Below are positions 17,636 through 25,330 of a stretch of DNA of 64,000 nucleotides, in pieces. The notes beneath the pieces were generated by a model. It worked only from the letters and a program-made list of their open reading frames with translations. It had not been told where the DNA came from and did no database searches. The translations under genes were made by a program, and so were the position numbers. Numbering within the stretch: position 1 is the first letter of the stretch; every line of letters starts with the position of its first letter. Origin of the DNA: Streptomyces sp. DT2A-34 (GTDB lineage: Bacteria > Actinomycetota > Actinomycetes > Streptomycetales > Streptomycetaceae); NCBI RefSeq assembly GCF_030499515.1, contig NZ_JASTWJ010000001.1:1674001-1738000 (forward strand), given 5' to 3'.

Positions 17636-18424
17636 GTGGCGTATACCGCCATGTCTGGTAACGGAACGACCGCCGGCGACGATCCACTCCAGACCGCGGT
17701 ATGGCGGCTGCGCTCACGCGCTTGCTGGTCGGACGCGGCGGCCCTGCTACAGCCTGTCACCGCTCAGACCGCGCTCCAGCGGGCGTCGCTGCTGGTGGAG
17801 CGCTGTCTCTACACCGAGCAGGGCTGGGAGGAGGCCGAGGACGCGCTGCGCACGGCCGAGGCGCTCGCACACGGTGACGACGAGCGGGGCGCGGCCGCTT
17901 GTGAACGCGGTCAACTTGCGTACGCGTCGACACTGCACGGAGTGCGCGACCGGGCCGACGAGGCGCGGGCCGCGCTGGGGCGGGCGGCGGCGCTGCTCCC
18001 TCCGGGGGTGGCGGGCAGGGCCCTGCTCGACTTCCGCCGCGGGCTCCTCGCGGAGAACCTGGCGCGCTCGCCCCAGGCGGCCCGCGCCGCATACCGCCGC
18101 GCACACGCGGGCGCGACGGCCCACGCCGACCCCCTCCTCCTCTCCTTCACCTGGCGTCACCTGGCCGGACTCGCCCTGCGGGACGGCGAGTTGGCGGAGG
18201 CCCGGCACGGCTTCGCCGAATCCCTCCGTATCCGCGAGGAGTTGGGCTACCTGGTGGGCACGGCGCCCGCGCTGGCGTCCCTCGCCGACGCGGAGACCGA
18301 ACCGGAGGCCTCACGTCTGCGCGACGAGGCCCGCCGCCTGTTCCGCCTCCTGGGCGGCGTCCCGACCTGGCTTGCCCACCAGCTGGCCCCCACCCCACCG
18401 GCGACTGGAGCGGCCACGGCATGA
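17636..18424 (+). CDS. TPR-like helical repeat protein, function unknown
   Basis: A 262-residue Ala/Leu-rich protein built of helix pairs resembling tetratricopeptide repeats (for example RASLLVERCLYTEQGWEEAEDAL, AGRALLDFRRGLLAENLA, LAGLALRDGELAEARHGFAES). No enzyme motif, signal peptide or membrane span is seen, so it is probably a cytoplasmic scaffold or adaptor. GTG 17636 is chosen because GGGGAGG (17624-17630) is 5 nt upstream; GTG 17618 and ATG 17651 (MSGNG) are alternatives. It lies 163 bp after the PucR-type gene in the same direction and is followed at once by a hairpin. Confidence 0.72.
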   Translation: MAYTAMSGNGTTAGDDPLQTAVWRLRSRACWSDAAALLQPVTAQTALQRASLLVERCLYTEQGWEEAEDALRTAEALAHGDDERGAAACERGQLAYASTLHGVRDRADEARAALGRAAALLPPGVAGRALLDFRRGLLAENLARSPQAARAAYRRAHAGATAHADPLLLSFTWRHLAGLALRDGELAEARHGFAESLRIREELGYLVGTAPALASLADAETEPEASRLRDEARRLFRLLGGVPTWLAHQLAPTPPATGAATA

Positions 18425-18428
18425 CGCC

Positions 18429-18449
18429 GGGGGCGATCACCTCGCCCCC
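18429..18449 (+). terminator. Hairpin after the TPR gene
   Basis: GGGGGCGA (18429-18436) is perfectly complementary to TCGCCCCC (18442-18449) around a 5-nt loop, starting 5 bp after the stop. Confidence 0.75.
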
Positions 18450-18469
18450 GCCGCCCCTACCCGTCCCAT

Positions 18470-18570
18470 CTCCAGGGGCTCCGCCCCTTCGCCCCCGCTG
18501 GGGCTGCCGCCCCAGACCCCCGCTTCGGCCCTGAACGGGCCTCGTCCTCAAACGCCGGACGGGCTGGATG
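18470..18570. repeat. Streptomyces-type intergenic repeat with GC-rich hairpins
   Basis: This part of the 420-bp gap before the GntR gene contains GGGGCTCCGCCCC, a second stem CTGGGGC/GCCCCAG (18498-18504 with 18509-18515), and the string CAAACGCCGGACGGGCTG around 18549-18566. The last phrase is one I recognise as recurring between genes across Streptomyces genomes. The rest of the gap, to 18844, shows only low-complexity C-rich sequence and no gene. Confidence 0.6.
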
Positions 18571-18844
18571 ATGCCGGCCGGCGTCGAGAGGCAGGCGTAC
18601 CCGCACCGTCCGCGCGTAGCCCCGCGGCGCCGCACCCGCGTACGGCGGCAAGGGGACGTGCCGGGGGGTGTCCGCCCGCAGAGTCCGGTGTCAAGAAACG
18701 GCACCTCTAGCGCAAGGCCCACCACCGGACCGAGGACGGACACCCCCGGCACGGCCCCGACCCACCCCCCACCCGCAGGCGCCACGCGCACCCCCACCAA
18801 GGCCGCACAGGCCGCCGCAGGCACCCACGCCCAACCGCCGGACG

Positions 18845-19714
18845 CTACCCCGCGAAGTGCTCCCCCACCAGCGCCCGCACCACATCCAGCTCCCCGGCGA
18901 TCAACGCGTCCAGCAGCGCCACGTGTTCCGCAGCATCCGCGATGAGGTCGGCTGGACCCCGGCCGGACGGGAGGACGGCGCTCACCAGGGGCCACTGGGC
19001 GCGCCGGTGGAGGTCGTCGGCGATCTGGACGAGTTGTTCGTTGCCGCACAGGGAGAGCACGGCACGATGGAAGGTGCGGTCGGTTTCCGCGTACGTGGCC
19101 CGGCAGCCGGTCGACGCCGCCCGAACCGTCGCCTCCGCCAACGGCCGTAGTTCCGCCCAGCGTTCGGCAGGGACAGTACGCGCGAGCCGGAGCATCACCG
19201 GAACCTCGATCAGCGCACGGACCTCGGCCAGCTCGGCCAACTCCCGGGCGCCCCGTTCGACCACCCGGAACCCCCGGTTGGGAACGACCTCGACGGCCCC
19301 CTCCAACGCGAGCTGCTGCATGGCCTCGCGGACCGGCGTGGCGGAGACACCGAAGCGCTCGCCGAGTGCGGGAGCCGAGTACACCGCGCCGGGAATCAGC
19401 TCACCGGCGACGAGCGCGGTGCGCAGGGCGTCGAGGATCTGACCCCGCACCGAGGCCCGCTGAACGACCGGACGCGGCCGCGGGATCGGCTGCTCACTGT
19501 GGGTGTGCTCACCACGAGCCGCCGGCGCCGAGGCTCCAGCACCCCGCGCCCGCTCGTCGCCCGCGCCCACACCAGCACCCACGCCCGCAGCCCGCCCCTG
19601 CGGCGGCACCCGCGGCACCCCAGCCTCCGAGACCTGCGGAATCCCCGTGGCCGCGGAGCCCTGCGCGCCCTGCTTCACGGGTCCTCCTCCGGACGTGTCA
19701 GTACTTGGGGTCAT
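18845..19714 (-). CDS. GntR-family (FCD) transcriptional regulator
   Basis: A 289-residue DNA-binding protein. A long disordered Gly/Ala/Pro tail (about 1-85) precedes a GntR winged helix: ILDALRTALVAGELIPGAVYS, LGERFGVSATPVREAMQQLALEGAVEVVPNRGFRV. The C-terminal all-helical FCD domain (about 160-289) has EVRALIEVPVMLRLA and metal/ligand-site residues in the TFHRAVLSLCGN and HVALLDALIAGE segments. FCD regulators sense small organic acids or sugar acids. The start of the folded domain would also suit an internal start; ATG 19714 is kept because the frame is open. It is divergent from the iron-box-controlled gene; whether it controls that gene is not known. Confidence 0.87.
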   Translation of the reverse strand: MTPSTDTSGGGPVKQGAQGSAATGIPQVSEAGVPRVPPQGRAAGVGAGVGAGDERARGAGASAPAARGEHTHSEQPIPRPRPVVQRASVRGQILDALRTALVAGELIPGAVYSAPALGERFGVSATPVREAMQQLALEGAVEVVPNRGFRVVERGARELAELAEVRALIEVPVMLRLARTVPAERWAELRPLAEATVRAASTGCRATYAETDRTFHRAVLSLCGNEQLVQIADDLHRRAQWPLVSAVLPSGRGPADLIADAAEHVALLDALIAGELDVVRALVGEHFAG

Positions 19715-19790
19715 TACGGCGGGTTGTTACTCACCCGTCAAGCACCATAGGCGCAGAACGCGACAGTTCAAACCGCAGCGATCTTGGGTA

Positions 19791-19807
19791 AGGTAAGCCT
19801 TACCTTC
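19791..19807 (+). promoter_or_regulatory. Iron box (DmdR/DtxR-type operator)
   Basis: AAGGTAAGCCTTACCTT is a 17-bp palindrome apart from its centre base and closely matches the actinobacterial iron box (TTAGGTTAGGCTCACCTAA type). It lies 26 bp before the FhuF-like start, so Fe(II)-DmdR repressor would block that gene when iron is plentiful. Confidence 0.82.
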
Positions 19808-19832
19808 AAAGTCTCACGGATCGGCGGCCCCC

Positions 19833-20684
19833 ATGTCCGTGCCCCCCATAGCCCTCGCGGACGCCTACACCCGTCTCACCGAGGTCTTCCCGGGGCTCGA
19901 CATCACCCAGCCACCCCCCGACGAGCAGCTCCCCAGCCACGACGGCTGGATCACCGCCGCCTCGCTCGCAGCGGGCGGCACCGGCCTCGACACGTTCCTG
20001 GCCTGGGACGACGCACAGGTACTACGCGACTACGGAATGCCCGCACGCCAGGACGTCGTCGCCGGCTTCGGCCTGCACCGGTACGCCTGGCCCGTCTGCC
20101 TGCTGATCACCGTGCCGTGGTTCCTGCTCCGCCGCGTCCCCCGCTTCCCCGTGACGCATGTCTCGTACGACCGCACGACCCCCGGCCTCGCCATAGGCCG
20201 CCTGGCCGCCCGCCCCACGACCTTCGCCTGCCTGCCCGGCGACCCGGCGGCCACCCTGCCCGGCGCCAGGGTCGTCCCCGACGAGGAGGCACTGCGCGCA
20301 GAGGTGCGGACCGCCGTCGCCGAGCACCTGGAACCCGTACTCACCGGCTTCGGACCGCGCATGCGGCGACGCGGACGCGCGCTGTGGGGCATGGTGACCG
20401 ACGAGGTCGTCGAGGGCCTGTGGTACGTCGCCCACCTGCTCGGCGACGGCGAGCAGGACCGGGCACGGCGCGAGCTGGAGCTGCTGCTGCCGGGCGCGAC
20501 ACAGCCGTACGTCGGCTCGGCCGCCTTCCGCGAACTCACCGGACCGGACGGCGAGTCACTACCCACTCGAGACCGGGCGAGCTGCTGCATGTTCTACACA
20601 CTGCGCCCCGAGGACACCTGCCCCACCTGCCCGCGCACCTGCGACGCGGACCGCGTCACCAAGCTTCTGTCCGCAGCCAGTTGA
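19833..20684 (+). CDS. FhuF-like ferric-siderophore reductase, [2Fe-2S] protein
   Basis: A 283-residue protein whose C-terminus carries the FhuF cluster motif C251-C252-x10-C263-x2-C266 (CCMFYTLRPEDTCPTCP). In this family the [2Fe-2S] cluster reduces ferric iron bound to hydroxamate-type siderophores in the cytoplasm, releasing Fe2+. The body has an N-terminal helical region and the WPVCLLITVPWFLLRRVPRFP segment found in actinobacterial 'IucA/IucC-like C-terminal' FhuF proteins. Control by iron is directly supported by the palindrome 26 bp upstream. It is alone in its unit; no siderophore synthesis or uptake gene is adjacent. Confidence 0.82.
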   Translation: MSVPPIALADAYTRLTEVFPGLDITQPPPDEQLPSHDGWITAASLAAGGTGLDTFLAWDDAQVLRDYGMPARQDVVAGFGLHRYAWPVCLLITVPWFLLRRVPRFPVTHVSYDRTTPGLAIGRLAARPTTFACLPGDPAATLPGARVVPDEEALRAEVRTAVAEHLEPVLTGFGPRMRRRGRALWGMVTDEVVEGLWYVAHLLGDGEQDRARRELELLLPGATQPYVGSAAFRELTGPDGESLPTRDRASCCMFYTLRPEDTCPTCPRTCDADRVTKLLSAAS

Positions 20685-20932
20685 GGCCCCCTCAGACCGG
20701 CGCGTACAGCGCCGTGCCGTAAGATCACCCGCGAGCAGGACCCCCGTTACGGTTACAGGCGTTTCACAAATTCCTCACTCGATGCAGGAACTTTCCATGG
20801 AACCACCCGTACGGGTAGTCTTGTTCGAACTCAACTCCCGCCCCTCAAGCGGCAGTTCGAGCAGAACGCCGCCCTGGGGCATCCCCTTGCACTTCCTTGG
20901 CGGCCTCTTGCCCCGAAACCCCCTGAGGGCCG

Positions 20933-20974
20933 TTGGGATTGGGCCACTATGGCGGGCGTTACGCCCTATCCCAA
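20933..20974 (+). promoter_or_regulatory. Nested inverted repeats in the DUF2637 leader
   Basis: Arms TTGGGATTGGGC (20933-20944) and GCCCTATCCCAA (20963-20974) pair with one mismatch, and a second dyad GGGCGT-T-ACGCCC (20954-20966) is nested inside. The structure ends 15 bp before the start codon, so it could be an operator or an RNA fold next to the ribosome binding site. The rest of the 305-bp gap 20685-20989 shows no credible gene. Confidence 0.5.
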
Positions 20975-20989
20975 TGCAAGGGACCCCAG

Positions 20990-22036
20990 ATGAGATTGAC
21001 CGAGATATCGCTGAACTGGCTGCTTCCGGGCGCCGTCCTGCTCCTGGGCCTGCTGGCGGCGATAGCGGTGCTTCGGCGCGGGAAGACCTCGGGGAAGGAC
21101 GCGAGCGCGGACGACTCGTGGGAACGCAGCGAGGAGCGCCGTCGGCGCAAGGAGGCCATATACGGCACCGCCTCCTATGTGCTGCTGTTCTGCTGCGCGG
21201 CCGTGGCCGCCGCTCTCTCCTTCCACGGCCTGGTCGGCTTCGGCGAACAGAACCTCGGCCTCCACAACGGCTGGCAGTACCTCGTGCCGTTCGGTCTGGA
21301 CGGCGCCGCGATGTTCTGTTCCGTCCTCGCGGTGCGCGAGGCCAGCCACGGTGACGCGGCGCTCGGCTCCCGGATACTCGTGTGGACGTTCGCGGCCGCC
21401 GCGGCCTGGTTCAACTGGGTGCACGCACCCAGGGGCATCGGCCACGACGGCGCCCCGCACTTCTTCGCCGGCATGTCCCTGTCCGCGGCCGTGCTGTTCG
21501 ACCGGGCGCTGAAGCAGACCCGCCGGGCCGCCCTGCGCGAGCAGGGTCTGGTGCCCAGGCCGCTGCCGCAGATCCGGATCGTGCGCTGGCTGCGGGCTCC
21601 CCGTGAGACCTACAAGGCCTGGTCGCTGATGCTCCTGGAGGGCGTGCGCAGCCTGGACGAGGCGGTCGACGAGGTCCGCGAGGACAAGCGGCAGAAGGAA
21701 GAGGCCCGCCTGCGCCGGCGCGAGCAGCAGCGCATGGAGCGTGCCCAGCTGAAGGCCATCAGCCGGGGCCACCGCGGCTTCGTCGGCCGCGGCGGCGGAC
21801 GGCAGGCGGAGCCGCCGGCGGCCCTGGAGCGTGCCTCGGCCCAAGTCTCCGCGGAGCCTGCCATATCCACGCCGGAGCAGCTGCCTCCCGTGCGCACGCG
21901 TCCCTCACTGCAGCCCGTCCGCACCGGTTCTGACCCGGTGACCGTCGACCTCACCGCGGAGGACGACACAATGGCGCTGCCGCGACTCGACTCCCTGGAG
22001 CGCAAGCTCAAGGATCTTGAGCAGCAGTTCGGCTGA
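20990..22036 (+). CDS. DUF2637 membrane protein (plasmid-spread/Spd-like)
   Basis: A 348-residue membrane protein starting at ATG 20990, with AGGGA just upstream. Segment 1 (about 9-29) is followed by a basic linker, then three or four further spans around 57-150 (SYVLLFCCAAVAAALSF, LVPFGLDGAAMFCSVLAV, LVWTFAAAAAWFNW, FFAGMSLSAAVLF). This is the DUF2637 core, found in Spd proteins of Streptomyces conjugative plasmids and in many chromosomal homologues. The cytoplasmic C-terminal half holds a charged coiled-coil stretch (EDKRQKEEARLRRREQQR region) and ends in another short coil (LDSLERKLKDLEQQFG). Nothing plasmid-like surrounds it. Its cellular role is not known. Confidence 0.8.
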   Translation: MRLTEISLNWLLPGAVLLLGLLAAIAVLRRGKTSGKDASADDSWERSEERRRRKEAIYGTASYVLLFCCAAVAAALSFHGLVGFGEQNLGLHNGWQYLVPFGLDGAAMFCSVLAVREASHGDAALGSRILVWTFAAAAAWFNWVHAPRGIGHDGAPHFFAGMSLSAAVLFDRALKQTRRAALREQGLVPRPLPQIRIVRWLRAPRETYKAWSLMLLEGVRSLDEAVDEVREDKRQKEEARLRRREQQRMERAQLKAISRGHRGFVGRGGGRQAEPPAALERASAQVSAEPAISTPEQLPPVRTRPSLQPVRTGSDPVTVDLTAEDDTMALPRLDSLERKLKDLEQQFG

Positions 22037-22132
22037 GAACGCCTCTCATCGCCGGGCAGGGGCGCGACCCGAGGTTCGGGTCGCGCCCCTGCCTGTTGCC
22101 GTACGGCACGCTTCGTCATGCGGCACGCCTGG

Positions 22133-22615
22133 TCATGCGGCGCCCGCGTCGAGTTCGAACCACACCGCCTTCCCCACCCCGTGGGACCGCACACCCCAGG
22201 CGTCCGCGAGGGACTGGACCAGGATCAGGCCTCTGCCGTTCGTACCGTCGTCGGCGTTCGGTACGCGCGGTCTGGGCCTGCGGGCCACGAAGTCCCGCAC
22301 CTCCACTCTCAGTCCGCCCGGTCCTACGGTGGCCGTCAGGACCGCTTCACGGTCGGTGTGGACGAGCGCGTTGGTGACGAGCTCGCTGGTGAGCAGTTCG
22401 GCTATGTCCGATCGTCCGGGCCTGCCCCAGTGCCGTAACAGCTCGCGCAGCGCCCTGCGTGCCTCCGGTACGGCCCGCAGGTCCGCCCTCCCGAGTCTGC
22501 GCCTGAGCTGAGGCGTCTGCGCGTGTTCCCCGGCGCTCGCGGTCCTGTCCTGCACCGCCTCCGCCAAGGAGGCCCCTGCAGTGATGGGACCGCCCCCTCG
22601 TGCCTGCCTCTTCAT
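22133..22615 (-). CDS. Anti-sigma-type HATPase (ATP-binding) protein with TTA codon
   Basis: A single-domain Bergerat-fold protein of about 160 residues, related to RsbW/SpoIIAB. The N-box is LLTSELVTNALVHT, the G1 box NGRGLILVQSLAD, and the G2-like GVGKAVWFEL closes the domain. Streptomyces encode dozens of such proteins, which bind sigma or anti-anti-sigma factors or act as uncharacterised switches. ATG 22615 (MKRQAR) is preferred; ATG 22684 would add 23 residues but has no recognisable ribosome binding site. A TTA leucine codon lies at 22436-22438 (in the ...RELLRHW segment), so translation should depend on the bldA tRNA. Confidence 0.8.
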   Translation of the reverse strand: MKRQARGGGPITAGASLAEAVQDRTASAGEHAQTPQLRRRLGRADLRAVPEARRALRELLRHWGRPGRSDIAELLTSELVTNALVHTDREAVLTATVGPGGLRVEVRDFVARRPRPRVPNADDGTNGRGLILVQSLADAWGVRSHGVGKAVWFELDAGAA

Positions 22616-22684
22616 GACCCCCGCCCGCGTGCCGATGTCGGTTCCCCTCCTGGCTCGAACACGTTCACGGGAACCATTTCCCAT

Positions 22685-23140
22685 GGGGACCGGCGCCAGT
22701 CATGTCGAATCGTCGACAACCAGGTGTTCGGCCACGGTGGGGGCGGCGCACGCCGGGTGCATGAAACCCGGAACGTCACCCACCGGACGCCCGGGAGGCG
22801 CCGTACGCGACGACCGGTCCGAGTCGGCCACCGGCCACGGCCGAGCTTCCGGGCCGATGGCGGGGCTTCCGGCGAGGGGAGGCGAGGCGGTTCATCCGCT
22901 CCGGTCGGGGGCGGCCGACCAGGGCAATCCTGCACGGCTTCGAGCCGATGTGCGCACGGGCGTCGGGCGCGAAGGGGTGCGGCCCGGCGGCCGATTCCCC
23001 GCTGCCGATCCGGCCGTATGTGACGCAGGCATGGGGCAGTTGAGGGCTCGGCGTCGAGGCGCCGTCGACGCCGACGCCCCATGCGGAGCCCGCGGCCGAC
23101 GAATCTGGCCGGAATTCGCTTGTTCAGCCGTAGTGAGTGC
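22685..23140. other. Long intergenic gap
   Basis: About 450 bp upstream of the HATPase gene with no open frame showing convincing codon bias, no tRNA and no strong repeat. The frames that are open here are Arg/Pro-rich antisense readings. Confidence 0.5.
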
Positions 23141-23179
23141 GGGGCCGCCCGCCCGACCCCCGTCCGGGAGGGCGGCCCC
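23141..23179 (-). terminator. Hairpin after the secreted-protein gene
   Basis: GGGGCCGCCC (23141-23150) pairs perfectly with GGGCGGCCCC (23170-23179), 13 bp beyond the minus-strand stop at 23193. Confidence 0.78.
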
Positions 23180-23192
23180 GCTGGTGGGGTGG

Positions 23193-23810
23193 TCAGTAGA
23201 GCTTGTTGACCGCGGTGGTGGTCGTCTTCTTGAAGGCCTTCACCGGCGCGTCCGTGAAGTCGCCCATCTGCCCCCACCGCACGACGGTGACGGTGCCACC
23301 GTCCCGGCCGACGGAGAGGAGGTTGATGTCCATGGCGCCCCACGAGGCACGGGTGTGCACGCCGTGGACGCGGGCGCCCTCCTCGACCGGCAGGCTGCCG
23401 TAGCTCTTGTACTCGGCCTCGATCTCCGGGTCGGCGTCGCTGCGCAAGGCGCAGGACCGGATCTCCTTGTTCAGACGCGTGGCGAGGGCCTTGGCCTTGG
23501 CGTTGTCGCCGACGACGACGTTGAGCTGCTGGGCATTGGTCTCCAGGTCGGTGCGGAACGTGCGGTGGCGGGCGTCGTAGGCGAGCAGCGCGTCGCCGAG
23601 GCAGCCCCGCATCTCCTCCGGGACGCCGTCCGCGACCTTGTCCGCGGTCCAGGCGGAGGAGGGGTGCGGCGGGAGTTGGGACGCCGACAGGAACTTGGGG
23701 GCGGGCGTCTTCGTCGCGGCTCCGGCCGGTGCGGCGGTGAGTGCGGCGCCTGCGGCGAGGCCCGCCACGGCGAGTGCGGCGAGCACGCCGGCTCGGGTGC
23801 GCTTGGGCAT
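23193..23810 (-). CDS. Secreted protein of unknown function
   Basis: A 205-residue protein starting at ATG 23810, with GGGGGA just upstream. A clear Sec signal peptide is present (MPKRTRAGVLAALAVAGLAAG...APAGA, cleavage near residue 32). The mature part is hydrophilic and has two cysteines (RGCLGD and RSCALRS) that could form a disulfide, and a C-terminal beta-rich segment (ARVHGVHTRASWGAMDINLLSVGRDGGTVTVVRWGQMG) that resembles small extracellular sensor domains such as the PknH type; that resemblance is weak. It is divergent from the membrane HTH gene across 254 bp, so the two could share control. Confidence 0.72.
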   Translation of the reverse strand: MPKRTRAGVLAALAVAGLAAGAALTAAPAGAATKTPAPKFLSASQLPPHPSSAWTADKVADGVPEEMRGCLGDALLAYDARHRTFRTDLETNAQQLNVVVGDNAKAKALATRLNKEIRSCALRSDADPEIEAEYKSYGSLPVEEGARVHGVHTRASWGAMDINLLSVGRDGGTVTVVRWGQMGDFTDAPVKAFKKTTTTAVNKLY

Positions 23811-24064
23811 GGGTGTCCCCCGTGAGTGAGATGAGATGCGTGAACGATCAGGAAGTCGGCCGTCACCGACGCCGGATGGTCCGTCCGGCCCCCCGGGCCC
23901 TGTCGGCCTGGTCGGTGCGACACCAGAAGCATCAGCCGTCACAGTCGACGGGCGCAACCGCCGACGCCCGATCCGCGACGGTGGAACCATCCCAGCCCTT
24001 CTGACGTGCAGGTATATGGAGTGCCTGGGATGCCGTCCCGGGACGGGGAGGACGCGGGGGCACA

Positions 24065-25309
24065 GTGTCGGAAGCACAGGACGACGACGTCCAGGAGTTC
24101 GCGGCGTTACTCAGAGGCCTGAAGGAACGCACCGACCGCAGCTACGGTCAGCTGGCCCGCCGCCTGAACATGAACACCTCCACGCTGCATCGCTACTGCG
24201 CCGGCGACGCGGTCCCCCTCGACTTCGCCCCCGTGGAACGCTTCGCCGCGCTGTGCGAGGCGACGCCGGAGGAGCGGCTGGAGCTGCACCGGCGGTGGAT
24301 CCTGGCGGTGGCGGCACGACAGCGGGCACGGACGGCGACTCCCCCGGCGGTGCCCGAAGAGCCGGCACCGGCCAAGCCTCCCCGCCACCCCTGGTACCGC
24401 CGCCGACGCCTCCTGGTCTCCGCGGCCGTGGCAACGGCACTCCTCGCCACGCTCGGCAGCCTCTCCGCCCTGCCGGACGACAACCGACCCCGGGCGAGCG
24501 ACTCCGTCCAGGGCACCGATCCGACCCGAACGACCGACGCGGGCACTCCGCGCCCCAAGTCGACCAAGTCGACGAGCCCCACCCCCACCACCGCGTCACC
24601 CTCGGCCGACGCGTCGAAGAAACCCTCCGCGAAGCCCACAGAATCCGCCGCCGAGCCCTCCGAGGAAGCAGGCCGGCAGCGGCCCCCGGTCGGCGTCCCG
24701 CTCACCTGGAGCGCCAACTCCCATGTCTGGCAGGGCGGCTGCGGCCACGACTACGTCATCGCCAAGCCCCCGGAGCAGGTGCCCCCGCCTCCGGCCCCGC
24801 AGGACGCCGGGACCTGGGCGGCCACCCAGAACGCCGTGCACGGGGGGCAGACCATGGTGAAGATCGCCGTGCAGGGGCGGACGTCGACGGCCGTCGTCCT
24901 GGACGCGCTCCGGGTGCGCGTCGTCGGCCGCTCGGCACCCGCCGAGGGGACCTCGTACGCCATGGACAACGGCTGTGGCGGTGCGCTGACGCCCCGTTAC
25001 TTCGATGTCGACCTGGACAAGGACCGGCCCATCGCCCGCCCCGTCGACGGCAACGACACCGGCACCCCCATCCCGGCGATGAAGCTGCCGTACCGGGTGT
25101 CCGCCGAGGACCCGGAGGTGCTGCTGGTCGACGCGCGGACGGAGAGCTGCGACTGCGGCTGGTACCTCGAACTGGACTGGTCCTCCCAGGGCCGTACCGG
25201 CACCATCCGCATCGACGACCACGGCCGTCCGTTCCGTACGACGAGCGTCAAGGGACTGCCGAGTTACGGCTACGACACCTCGGCCCGCGAGTGGGTGCCG
25301 TACACCTGA
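24065..25309 (+). CDS. Membrane-anchored HTH protein with extracellular domain, TTA codon
   Basis: A 414-residue protein starting at GTG 24065. Residues 1-80 are an XRE-type helix-turn-helix domain (RTDRSYGQLARRLNMNTSTLHRYCAGDAVPL). A basic stretch RRRRLL precedes one membrane span (about 115-133), then a Thr/Ser/Pro/Lys-rich linker, then an extracellular domain (about 220-414) with cysteines in GGCGHDYV, NGCGG and SCDCGWYLEL. The layout, with cytoplasmic DNA-binding domain, single span and external domain, suggests a one-component transmembrane regulator; it occurs widely in Streptomyces without known function. Codon 15 is TTA (24107-24109), so expression should depend on bldA. It converges on the PP2C-like gene. 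Confidence 0.8.
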   Translation: MSEAQDDDVQEFAALLRGLKERTDRSYGQLARRLNMNTSTLHRYCAGDAVPLDFAPVERFAALCEATPEERLELHRRWILAVAARQRARTATPPAVPEEPAPAKPPRHPWYRRRRLLVSAAVATALLATLGSLSALPDDNRPRASDSVQGTDPTRTTDAGTPRPKSTKSTSPTPTTASPSADASKKPSAKPTESAAEPSEEAGRQRPPVGVPLTWSANSHVWQGGCGHDYVIAKPPEQVPPPPAPQDAGTWAATQNAVHGGQTMVKIAVQGRTSTAVVLDALRVRVVGRSAPAEGTSYAMDNGCGGALTPRYFDVDLDKDRPIARPVDGNDTGTPIPAMKLPYRVSAEDPEVLLVDARTESCDCGWYLELDWSSQGRTGTIRIDDHGRPFRTTSVKGLPSYGYDTSAREWVPYT

Positions 25310-25330
25310 GCCGTACCTCCGAGGGCAGGG

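Noticed and set aside
20685..20940. tRNA or riboswitch
   Set aside because: A TTCGAA-like string occurs, but no cloverleaf or conserved aptamer can be drawn.
20782..20989. Protein-like frame MQELSMEPPVRVVLF before the DUF2637 gene
   Set aside because: It continues out of phase into the DUF2637 gene with Arg/Pro-rich text. There is no ribosome binding site and no independent stop.
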